DNA of 64,000 nt from Vibrio pelagius (GTDB taxonomy: Bacteria; Pseudomonadota; Gammaproteobacteria; Enterobacterales; Vibrionaceae), in assembly GCF_024347575.1 (NCBI RefSeq), contig NZ_AP025503.1:2170001-2234000 (forward strand), read 5' to 3'. The notes under the pieces were generated by a model, which was given only the letters and a program-made list of their open reading frames with translations, did not search any database and had not been told where the DNA came from. This document shows positions 56,891-64,000 of this stretch, one piece after another. How positions within the stretch are numbered: position 1 is the first letter of the stretch; the number at the start of each line of letters is the position of its first letter. The translations under genes were made by a program, and so were the position numbers.

Positions 56891-59056
56891 CTAAATTGGA
56901 CGAACACTGTCTCTGTCCAGTTCAGCGGCAAAGCGCTTTTCAATGAACTGAACATTGGGATCATTCTCAAGGCTAGTGAACGCATCTTTCAGCTTACCTT
57001 GATACAGCCTCTCACGTAATTCTAGTGGCGTTTCGCCTGATTCGCCGATCTCGACACTTAAATGGCACTCTTCACCGAATACGCTGTTCAGAGCTTGCAA
57101 TAATTCACTCTGCGCTTTATCAGTATTCAAGTGTGCTTGTGTTGGTCGTAGCATCAGACTGATTGAAGTGCCGTTTTTACTGAACACGGAGTTCAGTGCC
57201 AACTGCTCGACAAGTTTCGCCGTTTCAAGCTTCTGTATGGTTGCCGACCATTCATCTTGAGCGATCGACTCATGCAATAGCTTTTCAGTCATTTCCGGCG
57301 TTTTAACGTGCTCTAAAGCGCGTCTTATCTGAGTAGGTGTTAACTCTTTCGAGACCTCTTTCACTGCAGGTTTAGACGGTTTCCAACGATAAGGTTCATT
57401 ATCATCGGTTATATTTTGTGTCGATGCTGCAGGGAGAGAAGTTGGCGACACCCGCTCAGAACCACCGTGTTGCTGAGCAACTCGGTCGAGCACTGAAGTT
57501 TTAGCTGGTGTCGCTTTAGCCTTTTTTGGAGCACTGCCTCTTGCGTCTGGCGTTGCTCCTCTACGCTGAGAACGTAACTGGTGACGTAATCCACTCACAG
57601 GTGATGCAGGGCGCTCAGAAGCCGGTACAGACTGATTTTGTGCCGCTGGTTGGCTTGGAGCAGGTGCCACAGGCTTTTGCTTCGCTGGCGCAGCAGGCGC
57701 GCCATACGGCCCATGATCATCATACGCCGGAGGCATATCCTGTGGGCCGCCCATATAACCAGAGTCAGGATACCCTTGAGGCTCTGAATATTGTGGCGCG
57801 TTCGGTTGCACGTAACCTTGCTGGGGCGGCACAGAGTTTGGCGCTGGCTGAGCCTGATTCATAGGCTGCACCGAGTTAACTGATTGCGTACCTTGTGTAG
57901 GTGTGACTGTTGGGGGCTTTGTTGCTTTAGACTCCGCAGGTGCGGTGGATATAGTGCTTGACGACAGCTCTGCAGCAGGACGGAATGCCAACATTCTCAG
58001 CACAACCATCTCAATACCAACGCGAGCCGTTGGCGAAAGAGGTAGGTCTTCACGCCCTTTAAGCACAATCTGATAATAGAGTTGTACGTCTTGCGGGCTG
58101 AGTGCTTGTGAAAGAAGCTCTATTTTCTCAGCGTCTGGCTGAGCTTGATCTAACGAAGCTGGGAGAGCCTGATACATAGCGAGTCGATGCAGTTGAGTCG
58201 CCAACTGATTCAGCAAGCCATCCCACTCGACACCATTCTCCGCTAGTGCTTGGATGCACGCCATCGCAGTTTGTGGCTGCTTGCTACTGATAGCCTCAAG
58301 CAAGTGAATAGCTTGGTCAGTATCTAGCGTACCCAGCATATGGGAGACAATGTCAGTGGCTACATTACCGTTGCCCAATGCAATCGCTTGATCGGTTAAG
58401 CTCAACGCATCACGCATACTGCCGTCAGCAGCGTGCGCTATCATTCCCAGAGCGCGAGACTCAGACGTCACCTTCTCTTCTGCAAGAATATGGTCGAGCT
58501 GCTCGTGGATGTTATCAACACTGATAGGCTTCAAATGGAACTGCAGACAGCGAGACAAAATGGTCACAGGCAGTTTCTGAGGATCCGTTGTTGCCAATAA
58601 GAATTTCACATACTCAGGCGGCTCTTCTAACGTTTTTAGAAGAGCATTGAAACTGTGCCTAGAAAGCATGTGAACTTCATCGATAAGGTAAACCTTAAAG
58701 CGACCACGAGCTGGCTTGTATTGAACGTTGTCCAATAGCTCACGAGTGTCTTCAACCTTGGTTCGAGACGCCGCATCTATTTCTAGGAGATCAACAAAAC
58801 GACCTTCGTCGATCTCTTTACAGGTTGCACACTCACCGCAAGGTGTAGAAGTAATGCCTGTTTCACAGTTTAGGCCTTTAGCAAACAAGCGGCCAATGGT
58901 CGTTTTACCGACACCTCGAGTACCGCTAAACAGGTACGCATGGTGCAACCTGTTTTGGCTAAGTGCATTCTCTAAAGCTGTTAAAACATGGGCTTGACCA
59001 ACGACTTCTTTGAACTTCGTTGGTCGCCATTTTCGCGCTAACGCTAGATAGCTCAT
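56891..59056 (-). CDS. dnaX: DNA polymerase III subunits tau and gamma
   Basis: Clamp-loader ATPase and replisome organiser. The 721-residue tau has Walker A GTRGVGKTT, a C4 zinc module (CGECATCKEI), Walker B LIDEVHML and SRC sensor 1 (LSRCLQFH). Domain III follows, then a Pro/Gln/Ala-rich linker of about 130 residues (about 370-500), and domains IV-V, which bind DnaB and PolC. In-frame A-AAA-AAG at codons 510-512 would give a gamma form of about 513 residues after -1 frameshifting. Follows apt and precedes ybaB. Confidence 0.95.
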   Translation of the reverse strand: MSYLALARKWRPTKFKEVVGQAHVLTALENALSQNRLHHAYLFSGTRGVGKTTIGRLFAKGLNCETGITSTPCGECATCKEIDEGRFVDLLEIDAASRTKVEDTRELLDNVQYKPARGRFKVYLIDEVHMLSRHSFNALLKTLEEPPEYVKFLLATTDPQKLPVTILSRCLQFHLKPISVDNIHEQLDHILAEEKVTSESRALGMIAHAADGSMRDALSLTDQAIALGNGNVATDIVSHMLGTLDTDQAIHLLEAISSKQPQTAMACIQALAENGVEWDGLLNQLATQLHRLAMYQALPASLDQAQPDAEKIELLSQALSPQDVQLYYQIVLKGREDLPLSPTARVGIEMVVLRMLAFRPAAELSSSTISTAPAESKATKPPTVTPTQGTQSVNSVQPMNQAQPAPNSVPPQQGYVQPNAPQYSEPQGYPDSGYMGGPQDMPPAYDDHGPYGAPAAPAKQKPVAPAPSQPAAQNQSVPASERPASPVSGLRHQLRSQRRGATPDARGSAPKKAKATPAKTSVLDRVAQQHGGSERVSPTSLPAASTQNITDDNEPYRWKPSKPAVKEVSKELTPTQIRRALEHVKTPEMTEKLLHESIAQDEWSATIQKLETAKLVEQLALNSVFSKNGTSISLMLRPTQAHLNTDKAQSELLQALNSVFGEECHLSVEIGESGETPLELRERLYQGKLKDAFTSLENDPNVQFIEKRFAAELDRDSVRPI
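57521..57527 (-). promoter_or_regulatory. Programmed -1 frameshift site in dnaX
   Basis: On the minus strand CCA AAA AAG places A-AAA-AAG in the X-XXY-YYZ phase at codons 510-512. In the -1 frame the next codons are GGC TAA, so a shift adds Gly and stops. An AGAGG sequence lies nine bases upstream, like the Shine-Dalgarno-type stimulator in E. coli dnaX. Confidence 0.75.
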
Positions 59057-59073
59057 GAATAATTCCGAAAGGA

Positions 59074-59619
59074 TTAATGACCGTCAAATTCGCAGATACT
59101 AAACACTTCAAGGCCTAGGCCCTCTAAGCGCTTGTCACCGCCAATTTCAGGAAGATTAATAACAAAGGCTGCGTGGTCTACAACACCACCAAGCTGACGA
59201 ATCAGTTTAGTTGTCGCTTCAATAGTACCACCTGTTGCCAATAGGTCATCGACCATCAGCACTTTATCGCCTTCAGAGATCGCGTCAGTGTGGATCTCAA
59301 GCGTATCTGTACCGTACTCAAGCTCGTACGACTGTGCCACAGTTTGACGTGGTAGCTTGCCCGGCTTACGAACAGGAACAAAACCAACACCCAACTCAAG
59401 CGCTAGTGGCGCACCAAATAGGAAGCCGCGCGCTTCCGTACCAACAACTTTAGTGAAGCCCATGTCTTTGTAAGTATCCACTAGCAGTTCGATCGTCGCT
59501 TTGTACGCTGCCGGATCTTCCATAAGGCTAGTTACGTCGCGAAATAGAATGCCCGCTTTTGGGTAATCAGGAATGCTTTTGATGCTTGATTTGATCAGAG
59601 CGATTTTTTCTGTGTTCAT
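59074..59619 (-). CDS. apt: Adenine phosphoribosyltransferase
   Basis: Purine salvage enzyme that makes AMP from adenine and PRPP. The 181-residue protein has the PRPP-binding motif [13 protein letters not shown] and the substrate loop [16 protein letters not shown]. The start at 59619 ([13 protein letters not shown]) gives family length; the upstream alternative adds six residues. Directly upstream of dnaX, as in E. coli. Confidence 0.95.
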   Translation of the reverse strand: MNTEKIALIKSSIKSIPDYPKAGILFRDVTSLMEDPAAYKATIELLVDTYKDMGFTKVVGTEARGFLFGAPLALELGVGFVPVRKPGKLPRQTVAQSYELEYGTDTLEIHTDAISEGDKVLMVDDLLATGGTIEATTKLIRQLGGVVDHAAFVINLPEIGGDKRLEGLGLEVFSICEFDGH

Positions 59620-59787
59620 AATAGTGATGCACTTCATTAGGCCGCTTTCCCAACATCAATCAACGCCATCGTCGTTACTATTTTTGCTTGAGAAAGGCTT
59701 GGTTGGCTTTCATTGCAATCAGAGTCATAACTCTGATGCTGAAAAAATAAACGCCCGCTATAAGTTAGCAGGCACACTGGCTTAATG

Positions 59788-60180
59788 TTAGTGATTTTCT
59801 TTGCTGTCAGCAACTAACTCGTGGGTGGGAAGGCGAATAAACCATGTGAGAAGAATAACAAGTACGGCAATTAGGAACACTTTTACCCATACAATAGGTG
59901 CAAAGTAGATAGAGAGTGAAAAGCTAAGAAGAATAAACAGTACACCACGACTTTTCACGCGTTTTGTGACCGCACCATGTTCATACCAGTTGGTAAGCAG
60001 AGGGCCTAATGTTGGGTGTTGGTGCATCCAACGATGCAAGCGCGGGCTACTGCGCATGAAACAAGCACTTGCTAGTAGCAAAAAAGGTGTTGTTGGTAGT
60101 AAAGGTAAAACAATGCCTAGAAAAGCGAGGATAATGCAGAGGCCACCAGCGAGGTTCAGGCTAAGAACTTTAATGCTAAT
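59788..60180 (-). CDS. DUF454 family membrane protein (YbaN-like), apparent ATT start
   Basis: A 130-residue inner-membrane protein with hydrophobic segments at about 10-40 and 77-115. The N-terminal region NLAGGLCIILAFLGIVLPLLP followed by TTPFLLLASACF is the DUF454 signature. No ATG, GTG or TTG lies between the in-frame stop (60199-60201) and this region. The only start with a ribosome site is ATT at 60180-60178, five bases after GGAGG. Starting later at TTG 60081 would lose the first membrane helix and the signature. Neighbour of apt as in E. coli (ybaN-apt). Confidence 0.8.
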   Translation of the reverse strand: MSIKVLSLNLAGGLCIILAFLGIVLPLLPTTPFLLLASACFMRSSPRLHRWMHQHPTLGPLLTNWYEHGAVTKRVKSRGVLFILLSFSLSIYFAPIVWVKVFLIAVLVILLTWFIRLPTHELVADSKENH

Positions 60181-60198
60181 AGTGACCTCCGGAAGTCT

Positions 60199-60336
60199 TT
60201 AAAATGTCGCGTAACCATTGAAAACACGGTAAAGCGTTAGAGTTGCAGGTAGTAGCGGAATCGCTGCAAATGCTAATAAAAATCCTAAAAAGTAGAATAC
60301 ATTAAACGGGTCTTTAAAATCTTGATTATCTGCCAT
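60199..60336 (-). CDS. 45-residue membrane protein upstream of the DUF454 gene
   Basis: A short frame starting MADNQDFKDPFNVFYFLGF with one hydrophobic helix (about residues 12-35) and the tail YRVFNGYATF. The ATG has an AAGAAAG stretch upstream. Its stop lies 18 bases before the DUF454 start, and the DUF454 ribosome site falls between, so the two genes are probably co-transcribed and coupled. The acidic N-terminus and aromatic content look protein-like rather than random. Family unknown to me. Confidence 0.6.
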   Translation of the reverse strand: MADNQDFKDPFNVFYFLGFLLAFAAIPLLPATLTLYRVFNGYATF

Positions 60337-60398
60337 GATTATTTCTTTCTTACAATATTAACGCTAACCCACATAGTTTCTGTTAAATGACACTCAAC

Positions 60399-60436
60399 AA
60401 AAAAGGTATAGCCACACAATTTTGCAACTATACCTT
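60399..60436 (-). terminator. Terminator after the RssB-like gene
   Basis: AAGGTATAG and CTATACCTT form a 9-bp stem around a 16-base loop. Six T follow on the minus strand. Confidence 0.7.
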
Positions 60437-60471
60437 AATAAAACATCTACAAATACCGAGCAACTGTAGGG

Positions 60472-61575
60472 TTAATCGCCACCGCCTTGATGCAGGTCGA
60501 GACTAAAACTGGCTGAACCTAAAAGACTCAAAGAGAGCTGACAACCTGTCTCAATCGGAAGCCTGTCAGTAATGAAATTCTTCTTGCAGTTTTCACCTAA
60601 CCTCTGCCCTGCGGCAATGTGTTGATTGACTAGGCCATTTGACCACTGACCATCCAAACCCGCTGGTAATATAGAAACTGTACCCTCAGCTAGGTTGGCA
60701 ACACCAAACAGTGCATTCACCGGAGTCGCGCACTGTGAGCATTGAATGCCCTTCTCTAAAATCTCCGCCATATCTTTCAGATCTGCACTGAAACTTTGTA
60801 GATTTCTAACGTAATCGTGGAACAAGGCTCGCACTAACAAGGTGGTGGCCGCCCCGCCCTCAGATGACGACGAAGAGTCCACAAGATAAAACACAAACTG
60901 CCCATTCATCAGCCAGGCATAATCAAACACCAAAGGCATCATCTCTGTCGACTGCAGCAAACGATAACTGCTGCGCCAAGTACCTTGGCTGGTATCTTTA
61001 TCGGGTAACAGTGCGTGCAGTAAATCTCTTGCAGCGCTTGGGTTATTCTGAAGATAATTCAAATGCCAATGCAGCTCTTGGTCTTCCGGTATCTCACCAC
61101 CATCGTCGACACTGAACCATTGGCTCGAAAAGTCCCTTTGGCTATTCATGTTATCAAAGGAATCTTTCAAAGTGTTTTCTATAGCACTACCTAAGTGGTT
61201 TGGATCTTCCAGTGGCTTAGGTAGGAAGTCCTTAATACCAAAACGCAGCGCTTTAGCAACGTCTGACATTTCATCAGTGGCAGAAACCACAATCATAGGC
61301 AGTGATGGGTATTCGAGACTTAACTCTTCTACGAGCTCGATACCATCGAGTATCGGCATAGAGAGATCACACACGATGAGATCGGGTGCTGCGTCGCGTA
61401 ATTTTTGAAGTGCGTCTAAGCCGTTTTCAGCTTCAACCACACGATAACCGACAGCATCCAGGTATGCTGACGTTATGCGGCGAAAGATGGGGTCATCATC
61501 AACCAACATTATGCATTTTTGGTTGAGCGCTTCCTGTGCCGAGGTAGTAACGGGCTGACTGTGAGTTTTATACAT
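60472..61575 (-). CDS. rssB: RssB-like response regulator
   Basis: A 367-residue protein. The receiver (about 20-140) has VDDDP, phospho-acceptor Asp70 (VCDLSMPILDG) and Lys in FLPKPL. A C-terminal degenerate PP2C-like domain is the layout of E. coli RssB, the adaptor that hands RpoS to ClpXP. Shared features include MSDVAKALRFGIKDFL and the later NNPSAARDLLHALLP and LLVRALFHDYV. A QCSQC pair in the output domain is not expected and may bind metal or be redox-active. The ATG at 61575 has GAGG nine bases upstream. Identity as functional RssB is probable, not certain. Confidence 0.75.
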   Translation of the reverse strand: MYKTHSQPVTTSAQEALNQKCIMLVDDDPIFRRITSAYLDAVGYRVVEAENGLDALQKLRDAAPDLIVCDLSMPILDGIELVEELSLEYPSLPMIVVSATDEMSDVAKALRFGIKDFLPKPLEDPNHLGSAIENTLKDSFDNMNSQRDFSSQWFSVDDGGEIPEDQELHWHLNYLQNNPSAARDLLHALLPDKDTSQGTWRSSYRLLQSTEMMPLVFDYAWLMNGQFVFYLVDSSSSSEGGAATTLLVRALFHDYVRNLQSFSADLKDMAEILEKGIQCSQCATPVNALFGVANLAEGTVSILPAGLDGQWSNGLVNQHIAAGQRLGENCKKNFITDRLPIETGCQLSLSLLGSASFSLDLHQGGGD

Positions 61576-61802
61576 ACTCATTAACCTCACAAAAAAGTCG
61601 ATTTATTATTGTTATCTATTCTAAGAACTCTCTATCAAACTTAGTAATAAATTGGTGAATACACAAATTTGCTAACTTTACTGGTAATTACCATCAGGGA
61701 TTGGAATACTTGTAAATAGTGCAACAAGTTGACGTGACGCAAACTTTGTTCTCGGTGTTACGTATAAATTAAGTAAGTTTGTAAATAAATGTATCTGGAT
61801 TT

Positions 61803-62678
61803 ATGAAATTAGATGATTTAAACCTGTTTCGATTAGTCGTCGAAAATGGGAGCTACACCGCAACCTCGCGCAAAACTATGATTCCGGTTGCGACGATCAC
61901 ACGACGTATTCAAGCTTTGGAAGACTCTCTAAATCTGAGGCTCCTAAACAGACATGCGCGTAAACTTTCATTGACAGAGGCTGGCGAGCGTTTTTTCAAT
62001 GAGTGCTCACCGTTACTACAGCGTTTGGCATCAACGGCTGAAGAATTAACTGATGTCTGCAAGGGCGCATCAGGTAAGATCCGTATTTCCGCACCATCAA
62101 ACCTAACCAAGCGTATGATGATGCCAATGTTCAGCGACTTCATGAGCCAATACCCAGATATCAACATTGAGCTTATGATGAACAACCAAGCTGACCAACT
62201 CGACCCGACCGAATGGGACGTTATTTTTCGTGTTGGCCCACAGCGAGACTCTAGCCTTATTGCTCGCAAGATCAGCGAAGTTAAGGACATACTCGTAGCA
62301 AGCCCTGATTATTTAGCGAAAAACCCAGCCCCTACCCATGCAGAAGAGCTGGCTAATCACTCACTTCTCAAAGGTTACCCTTTAATCAAATGGCAGCTAA
62401 GCAACTCCAACGACGAAAGTGTGGTAAACACAGAAAAAGGTCGTTTCAATGCTAATGCGTTAAACGTGGTAAGACAGGCATGTTCAGAAGGCTTAGGCAT
62501 CACTCTAATGCCAGATGTTATGATCCGTGAGTACATTGAAGATGGCAGTTTAGTGCGGGTGTTAGATGATTGGAGTGCTAACCCGAGAGACATCTACATG
62601 CTCTACAATCACAAAGATCACCTGCCAGAAAAAGTGCGCCTATTTATCGATTTTGTGATCGCGTACCACATTCACTAA
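61803..62678 (+). CDS. LysR-family transcriptional regulator
   Basis: A 291-residue regulator with an N-terminal winged HTH (DLNLFRLVVENGSYTATSRKTMIPVATITRRIQALE, landmark) and a substrate-binding effector domain (about 90-290). It resembles the AaeR/PtxR-like branch. It is divergent from the RssB-like gene across about 230 bases and may control it or itself. Target genes and effector are unknown. Confidence 0.85.
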   Translation: MKLDDLNLFRLVVENGSYTATSRKTMIPVATITRRIQALEDSLNLRLLNRHARKLSLTEAGERFFNECSPLLQRLASTAEELTDVCKGASGKIRISAPSNLTKRMMMPMFSDFMSQYPDINIELMMNNQADQLDPTEWDVIFRVGPQRDSSLIARKISEVKDILVASPDYLAKNPAPTHAEELANHSLLKGYPLIKWQLSNSNDESVVNTEKGRFNANALNVVRQACSEGLGITLMPDVMIREYIEDGSLVRVLDDWSANPRDIYMLYNHKDHLPEKVRLFIDFVIAYHIH

Positions 62679-62701
62679 GCAAGACATTCTGCTTACCCCA
62701 T

Positions 62702-62731
62702 AAAAAACCAGAGCCTCAGTGCTCTGGTTTT
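62702..62731. terminator. Bidirectional terminator between the LysR gene and purF
   Basis: AAAACCAGAGC and GCTCTGGTTTT form a perfect stem with a 6-base loop. A and T tracts lie on both sides, so it can serve both convergent genes. Confidence 0.88.
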
Positions 62732-62786
62732 CGTCTTTGGTTTGTAGAGAAAGCGATAAATCAGCTAACTAAGCGGTAAATAAAGG

Positions 62787-64000
62787 TTAAGCACCTTCGT
62801 TGTGTAGCTCGAGGTTGGCTAAATCCTGCTGAATCTCACGCTGAATCTTTGAATCATCGTTACGCAGTGCATCTAGGAAATCTAGGTACTTCTGGTCGAT
62901 GTCACCTGTCACGTACTCACCGTTGAATACCGAGGTATCAAACTGAGTAATGTCTTGGTTGCCTTGACCTACCGCTTCAATCAGATCATCCAGTTTTTGG
63001 AAGATAAGCGCGTCTGCACCGATTTGGTCACAGATGGTTTGATTGTCACGACCGTGAGCAATCAACTCGTTTGCACTTGGCATATCGATGCCGTAAACAT
63101 TCGGGAAACGAACTTCTGGTGCAGCTGAAACCATGTAAACTTTATTAGCACCTGAGTCTCGAGCCATCTCAATGATCTGCTCTGAAGTTGTACCACGAAC
63201 AATAGAGTCATCTACTAGAAGTACGTTCTTGCCTTTGAACTCAGAACGAATCGCATTGAGTTTACGACGAACAGACTTCTTACGCTGTTGTTGACCCGGC
63301 ATGATGAAAGTACGACCTACGTAACGGTTCTTCACGAAGCCTTGGCGGTATGGCTTATCGATCGCCTGAGCAATGCGTAGAGCAATGTCATTCGATGTTT
63401 CAGGGATCGGGATAACCACGTCGATATCAAGATCTGAGTATTCGTCTTTGATACGACGACCCAGTGCTTCACCCATCTCAACACGCGCACTGTAGACAGA
63501 GATCTTGTCGATAAAAGAGTCTGGGCGTGCAAAGTAAACAAATTCGAAAATACAAGGGTTCAGTTTTGGATTGTCAGCACACTGCTTAGTAAACAGCTCA
63601 CCTTCAAACGTAGCGTAGATAGCCTCGCCCGGCGCAACGTCACGCACAAAATCGAAACCAACCGCATCTAGCGCGACCGACTCAGACGCGACCATGTACT
63701 CAGTGCGACCATTGACTTCACGCTTACCAAGACACAGTGGGCGAATACCGTTTGGATCGCGGAACGCAATCATACCGTGGCCGATGATCATGGCTGTTAC
63801 TGCGTAAGCGCCACGAATGGTGCGGTGTACATTAGCCACTGCGCGGAATACATCGTCAGACGTTACGTTGCCTTTCACAGTATCGATCTCGTGAGCCAGT
63901 ACGTTTAGTAGTACTTCAGAATCTGATGTTGTGTTTACGTGACGACGGTCTTTTTCAAACAGCTTCTCACGAACTTCGTTTGCGTTCGTTAGGTTACCGT
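62787..64000 (-). CDS. purF: Amidophosphoribosyltransferase, N-terminus cut by window edge
   Basis: First committed enzyme of purine synthesis; transfers glutamine ammonia to PRPP. About 404 residues are visible, reading to the window end without a stop, with [13 protein letters not shown] at the top. The N-terminal glutaminase start with the catalytic Cys is outside. The PRPP site [17 protein letters not shown] and [16 protein letters not shown] are intact. The full protein should be about 505 residues. Confidence 0.95.
   Translation of the reverse strand, partial: GNLTNANEVREKLFEKDRRHVNTTSDSEVLLNVLAHEIDTVKGNVTSDDVFRAVANVHRTIRGAYAVTAMIIGHGMIAFRDPNGIRPLCLGKREVNGRTEYMVASESVALDAVGFDFVRDVAPGEAIYATFEGELFTKQCADNPKLNPCIFEFVYFARPDSFIDKISVYSARVEMGEALGRRIKDEYSDLDIDVVIPIPETSNDIALRIAQAIDKPYRQGFVKNRYVGRTFIMPGQQQRKKSVRRKLNAIRSEFKGKNVLLVDDSIVRGTTSEQIIEMARDSGANKVYMVSAAPEVRFPNVYGIDMPSANELIAHGRDNQTICDQIGADALIFQKLDDLIEAVGQGNQDITQFDTSVFNGEYVTGDIDQKYLDFLDALRNDDSKIQREIQQDLANLELHNEGA

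Noticed and set aside
60464..60469. TGTAGG hexamer near the end of the RssB-like gene
   Set aside because: A lone hexamer downstream of a gene, not near a start and with no partner.
61910..62290. 126-codon open frame opposite the LysR gene
   Set aside because: It overlaps the HTH and effector domains of a clear LysR regulator; a shadow.

Overview
The window is a stretch of a Vibrio chromosome, almost certainly chromosome 1. The genus call rests on a Vibrio-type MotY, the DUF2753 and VC2046/SO_2500 families, and gene neighbourhoods shared with V. cholerae and, more distantly, E. coli (rsxE-nth, adhE/ychE, yejK/yejLM, ydjA-sppA-ansA, yeaC-msrB-gapA-yeaD, ybaN-apt-dnaX-ybaB-recR). The species cannot be fixed by eye.

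Layout. 1-9.3 kb holds housekeeping genes: the end of rsxG, rsxE, nth, gloA, a DUF2753 gene, motY, rnt, a Na+/H+ antiporter family gene, a DsbA-like oxidoreductase, grxD, sodB, a VC2046-family gene and an SDR-like protein without its catalytic residues. 9.6-20 kb is a signalling block that looks accessory and AT-rich. It holds a chemoreceptor, a plus-strand LuxR-type response regulator, and a minus-strand run of overlapping genes: a BvgS/VieS-type hybrid kinase, a REC-EAL phosphodiesterase, a REC-HTH regulator, a GGDEF diguanylate cyclase and a LysR regulator. An 18-bp palindrome with a third half-site lies upstream of this run. 20-33.5 kb returns to core genes: adhE, ychE, a Kv-like channel, asd, nhaC, a membrane Hpt protein, yejK and yejLM. 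Two nearly identical tRNA-Ser(UGA) genes, each with the same terminator, sit at 33.6-34.1 kb.

34-44.5 kb carries a histone-deacetylase-like gene, a perfect Fur-box palindrome before a 41-residue membrane peptide and a decayed SDR fragment, a DUF3080 lipoprotein, topB, ydjA, fadH, sppA and ansA. An intact IS3-family element with its A6G frameshift site and a 3-bp target duplication lies at 44.6-45.9 kb. A lone 30-bp end of the same element lies between sppA and ansA. 45.9-55.7 kb has yeaC, a DUF2989 lipoprotein, msrB, gapA, yeaD, rlmA, chaN, an unknown small protein, a BCCT transporter and two cysteine-cluster proteins. 55.7-64 kb has recR, ybaB, dnaX with a probable programmed frameshift, apt, a DUF454 gene that seems to start at ATT, a 45-residue membrane protein, an RssB-like regulator, a LysR regulator and a truncated purF.

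Most of the window is ordinary vibrio core metabolism, redox defence, envelope and DNA maintenance. The 9.6-20 kb signalling block is the best candidate for an undescribed system: one kinase appears to drive a c-di-GMP hydrolase and a separate DNA-binding regulator, with a cyclase in the same operon.
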